Of a stretch of DNA of 64,000 bases, positions 61,402 through 64,000 are shown piece by piece; positions within the stretch are counted from its first letter, which is position 1, and each line of letters opens with the position of its first letter. The notes beneath the pieces were generated by a model. That model was not told the DNA's origin, ran no database searches, and was given only the letters and a program-made list of their open reading frames with translations. This DNA comes from Balneolaceae bacterium (GTDB lineage Bacteria; Bacteroidota; Rhodothermia; Balneolales; Balneolaceae), in assembly GCA_017640605.1 (NCBI GenBank), contig JAEPQH010000003.1, positions 62,001 to 126,000 of the forward strand, written 5' to 3'. Position numbers and translations under genes: made by a program.

Positions 61402-62661
61402 CTGGATAATTCTTTTCTAAAAAATGTCCTAAAACTTTCCTCCGGCACCTCTTTAGCCCATATAATTACTATTGTTATAAGCCCGGTTCTAACCAGATTA
61501 TATAGTGCCAACGATTTCGGGGAATTACAATTGTTTCAATCCTTACTGATTGTAGCGTCATTGTTAACTACCGGATGTTATCATTTCATGATCATTCACC
61601 CTGAATTAAAGGATGATGCAATAGCTTTAATGAAGGGAGTTTGGTTTATTTCGAATTCCTCTTCACTACTTCTACTTTTAACCGGTTTAGTGTTAAAGAT
61701 ATTTACCCCTTGGTTAAATTCAGTGACTTTAACCTTAATCATTCTTTTCCCTTTAACTCTGGTGTTAAATAACCTTATTCTGATTGGCGATTATTGGTTT
61801 TTAAGACTTCAAGGCTATAAAACTCTTTCTTTTTCAAAAATTACTCGTTCAAGTTCAACAGCTATAACACAAATAGGATTATTTTATTCTATGCTTCAAT
61901 CAGGACTTGTACTGGGATTGGTAGCAGGAAGGTTTTTTACTTTTTTATACTACCTGAAATCGTTTGGAAAAAACTTGATTATATCTTTCAGTAAGATCAA
62001 AACTCAAAAAGTTTTAAATCAGATGAAGAAATATAAGGCTCAACCTATTCAGGTTTTGCCTTCAAGTTTGTTAAGCATGGGCAGTACAGAATTAGTCGTA
62101 TTTCTGTTAGCAGCTTTATTCGGTGATATTTCTCTTGGATTTTATGCCTTAGCCTACAGGGTGTTAAGCGTTCCAAGCGCCTTTTTGGGATCGTCGGTTG
62201 GTGAGGTATTTTATCAAAAAGCTAATGAATTGATCCAAAATAAATTGTCAGTAAACACTTTGCTTTATAAGACCTGGTTAGGTTTGGCATGCGTTTCGAT
62301 AATTCCATCCATACTATTATTTCTATTTGGAGAAAATATACTTTCCTTTGTATTTGGTACAGAATGGATTACTGCTGGAACAGTAGCTGAATTACTTGCT
62401 CCACTAATTTTCGTGAATTTTATTAGTGCTCCTACGGGTAAGCTGCTGATGGCACTAGGTGAACAAAAAGTGATGCCTGCGCTTTCTTTTTGCATAGTAA
62501 TTAGCAGAGTATCCGGCTTGATGATTGGTTACTTTTCATCAGGTTTTCTAATGGGAATACTATTGATGGTAGTTTTCCATATAGCCTCTCTATTGTTGTA
62601 CAATATTGTGCTTGTTTTTAAAGTTCGAAAATACCAGAAGCAACTAACCGATTCTTTGTAA
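61402..62661 (+). CDS. Wzx-like oligosaccharide flippase, start codon uncertain
   Basis: Polysaccharide-biosynthesis (MOP superfamily) flippase. The clear first ATG/TTG/GTG start is TTG at 61531 (376 residues), but the frame upstream from 61390 reads LDNSFLKNVLKLSSGTSLAH then IITIVISPVLTRLYSANDFGELQLF, which is the conserved first helix and motif of this family and has no stop. Translation must begin at a non-standard codon (CTG at 61402, ATT at 61399 or ATA at 61390), or there is a sequence error or frameshift. CTG at 61402 was used, giving about 419 residues, near the family's usual 420-480. It flips lipid-linked repeat units across the inner membrane and adjoins the glycosyltransferase gene. 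Confidence 0.75.
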   Translation: MDNSFLKNVLKLSSGTSLAHIITIVISPVLTRLYSANDFGELQLFQSLLIVASLLTTGCYHFMIIHPELKDDAIALMKGVWFISNSSSLLLLLTGLVLKIFTPWLNSVTLTLIILFPLTLVLNNLILIGDYWFLRLQGYKTLSFSKITRSSSTAITQIGLFYSMLQSGLVLGLVAGRFFTFLYYLKSFGKNLIISFSKIKTQKVLNQMKKYKAQPIQVLPSSLLSMGSTELVVFLLAALFGDISLGFYALAYRVLSVPSAFLGSSVGEVFYQKANELIQNKLSVNTLLYKTWLGLACVSIIPSILLFLFGENILSFVFGTEWITAGTVAELLAPLIFVNFISAPTGKLLMALGEQKVMPALSFCIVISRVSGLMIGYFSSGFLMGILLMVVFHIASLLLYNIVLVFKVRKYQKQLTDSL

Positions 62662-63828
62662 ATGTATACTGTTGACTTAGTATCACATATCTATCCAACC
62701 AAACATGATGTGAGTAGCGGAATATTCATCCAGAAAGAGGCCCGGTTGCTTGCCACTAAACATAAAGTAAATGTTTATTTACCTGCGGTTTATGCCCTAC
62801 CATGGCAGCATCAGGCAAAAAGATCTTTTAATCCGGTTGATGAAAAGTTTCCGGTTAACAGAATAAAGTATCTGTCAGTCCCTCGCAGAAGGCTTCCTGC
62901 TTTTAGCATTGCTAACTTATCACGAGCACTAATCCGAGATTTAAGATCATCGAAAAGTGATATTCTTCATATACACTGGCTATTTCCTGCCGGACTTTCT
63001 GTGCCTGAATTAAAAAAACAATTAAAAAAACCGATCGTATTAACACTGCATGGGGGTGATTGGTACTCAAATCTGAATCGCGGTATCGACCGTATGATTG
63101 CGGATGCATTAGATCAAACTGATATGATCATTTGCGTTGGAAAACAACTGAAGGAAGATATTCTTGTGAAATTTCCATCTCTTTCTGAGAAAATCACTCA
63201 TATTCCTCATGGCATCGATTGCAGTGTATTCCAACCTGCCTCAGAAGAGGAGAAAATTTCTTTGCGCAAAACTTTATCATGGGATTTGAAATCAGAACAT
63301 ATTCTCTGTGTCGCTAACTTTTATCAAGAAAAAGGCGTCGAATTATTAGTCGAAGCATTTTCGAATCTTTCATTGAAAGACCAATTTCATTTACACTTGA
63401 TTGCCCCTCGAAGAGACCGGAGTATTGAAAGCAACATTCAAACTATCATAGCAGAAAATGGACTAAATCAACTGGTTTCCATTTATCCTTCAATGTCGGA
63501 AAGTGAGTTAGTACAACGATATCAGTCAGCTGATTTTTTGGTCTCGCCAAGTAGAAAAGAAGGGTTTGGCTTAGCCATTGCAGAAGCTATTGCAACTGGC
63601 TTACCCGTTTTGGCTACAAGATCTGGAGGACCTGAAGAAATTGTTACAAAGGATACCGGGATTTTAGTAGAAGCAAGTAATATCAAAGCGTTGGGGAAAG
63701 GAATACAAAGCATGGCGAAAGAATACAATGAATATTCTTCGTCAATACTGCATCAATCCATTTCAACCCGATTTAGTCTATCATCCAAACTTGATGCATT
63801 AACTTCTATATATCAGCGATTAGCGTAA
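62662..63828 (+). CDS. Family 4 glycosyltransferase (GT-B fold)
   Basis: 388 residues. N-terminal acceptor domain (MYTVDLVSHIYPTKHDVSSGIFIQKEARLL, HIHWLFPAGLSVPELKKQLKKPIVLTLHGGDW) and C-terminal Glycos_transf_1 domain: IPHGIDCSVFQPA around residue 184, ILCVANFYQEKGVELLVEAF (donor-domain start), FLVSPSRKEGFGLAIAEAIATGLPVLATRSGGPEEIV with the EX7E motif. Retaining transferase adding a sugar to a lipid-linked oligosaccharide on the cytoplasmic face; donor unknown. Its ATG follows the flippase stop immediately, so both are co-transcribed. It overlaps the next minus-strand gene by nine bases. Confidence 0.92.
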   Translation: MYTVDLVSHIYPTKHDVSSGIFIQKEARLLATKHKVNVYLPAVYALPWQHQAKRSFNPVDEKFPVNRIKYLSVPRRRLPAFSIANLSRALIRDLRSSKSDILHIHWLFPAGLSVPELKKQLKKPIVLTLHGGDWYSNLNRGIDRMIADALDQTDMIICVGKQLKEDILVKFPSLSEKITHIPHGIDCSVFQPASEEEKISLRKTLSWDLKSEHILCVANFYQEKGVELLVEAFSNLSLKDQFHLHLIAPRRDRSIESNIQTIIAENGLNQLVSIYPSMSESELVQRYQSADFLVSPSRKEGFGLAIAEAIATGLPVLATRSGGPEEIVTKDTGILVEASNIKALGKGIQSMAKEYNEYSSSILHQSISTRFSLSSKLDALTSIYQRLA

Positions 63829-64000
63829 GAAGCGGTTATAGGCTTCTATACCAACTATTTTTGCCAACCGGAATTTGATATCTAGAAGTCTGTATTTAAC
63901 CCATAGCTTGAGGGTAAATAAAAACCCTTGTTTTTTGAATGCGTTATTATGTTTTGCATAGATCTGTTTGGCCCCCCTGATCTTTTTATCGAAGTTTACA
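63820..64000 (-). CDS. C-terminal end of an unidentified gene (cut by window edge)
   Basis: The minus strand from the window edge reads openly for 59 codons to TAA at 63820. The peptide includes AKQIYAKHNNAFKKQGFLF and ends DIKFRLAKIVGIEAYNRFLR. Basic and helical, it looks like the tail of a soluble protein, possibly a glycosyltransferase given the neighbourhood, but too short to identify. The stop overlaps the end of the convergent glycosyltransferase gene by nine bases. Confidence 0.55.
   Translation of the reverse strand, partial: VNFDKKIRGAKQIYAKHNNAFKKQGFLFTLKLWVKYRLLDIKFRLAKIVGIEAYNRFLR

Overview
The window looks like chromosome of a Balneolota- or Bacteroidota-type bacterium. The signs are a moderately AT-rich sequence, a secreted subtilisin ending in a type IX secretion (YPNPFNP-type) sorting domain, TonB-dependent and DUF5686 outer-membrane proteins, an arginine pathway using the Bacteroidota-type acylornithine carbamoyltransferase, and TAnnTTTG-type -7 boxes before both stable RNA genes. 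Genes are tightly packed. No stretch over 300 bases lacks a gene, and no insertion sequence, prophage or CRISPR array was seen.

Layout. 1-1622 (-) is the N-terminal part of ileS. 1759-4992 (+) holds LMW phosphatase, TetR regulator, FabF and fructosamine kinase. 4989-6789 has a luciferase-like oxidoreductase divergent from a BtuF-like protein without a signal peptide. 6806-15596 (-) is a nine-gene arginine operon (GNAT, argG, argC, proC, argD, argF', argB, argE', argH). In front of it at 15680-15745 is a 21-residue reading frame ending LRIPRRR, a likely arginine leader peptide. 15824-16431 (-) is an AbrB-Doc toxin-antitoxin pair. 16528-20838 (+) has a TPR protein, a DUF4292 lipoprotein, an EnvC-like amidase activator and a small membrane protein. 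20842-28816 has an M28 peptidase, Ppx/GppA, the T9SS subtilisin, a YheT-like hydrolase and a YpdA-like reductase. The SRP RNA lies at 28821-28920 (-).

28977-35938 (-) appears to be a four-gene unit: secreted protein, FecR-domain protein, outer-membrane barrel and CHASE2 adenylate cyclase. tRNA-Ala(GGC) follows at 36050-36124 (-). Next come an OmpA protein with calcium-binding repeats, a DUF5686 receptor-like protein, a GlsB-type protein and a SPOR lipoprotein. 40977-43476 (+) is an RsbV-RsbW-RsbU partner-switching module. After it lie an MltF-like transglycosylase, a TonB-dependent receptor, an EamA transporter and a DUF4293 protein. 49030-55886 (-) is a TetR-TolC-adaptor-RND efflux operon, followed by a second EamA transporter.

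56972 to the end is a cell-surface polysaccharide region: Wza-like SLBB exporter, Wzy-like ligase/polymerase, Wzz-like chain-length protein, Wzx-like flippase, a family-4 glycosyltransferase and the C-terminus of another gene on the minus strand.

The most notable points are the arginine leader peptide; Ala90 in ArgF', which predicts N-succinylornithine as substrate; the FecR/barrel/CHASE2-cyclase operon; the pairing of LMW phosphatase with fructosamine kinase; and the flippase, whose coding signal extends upstream of any normal start codon.
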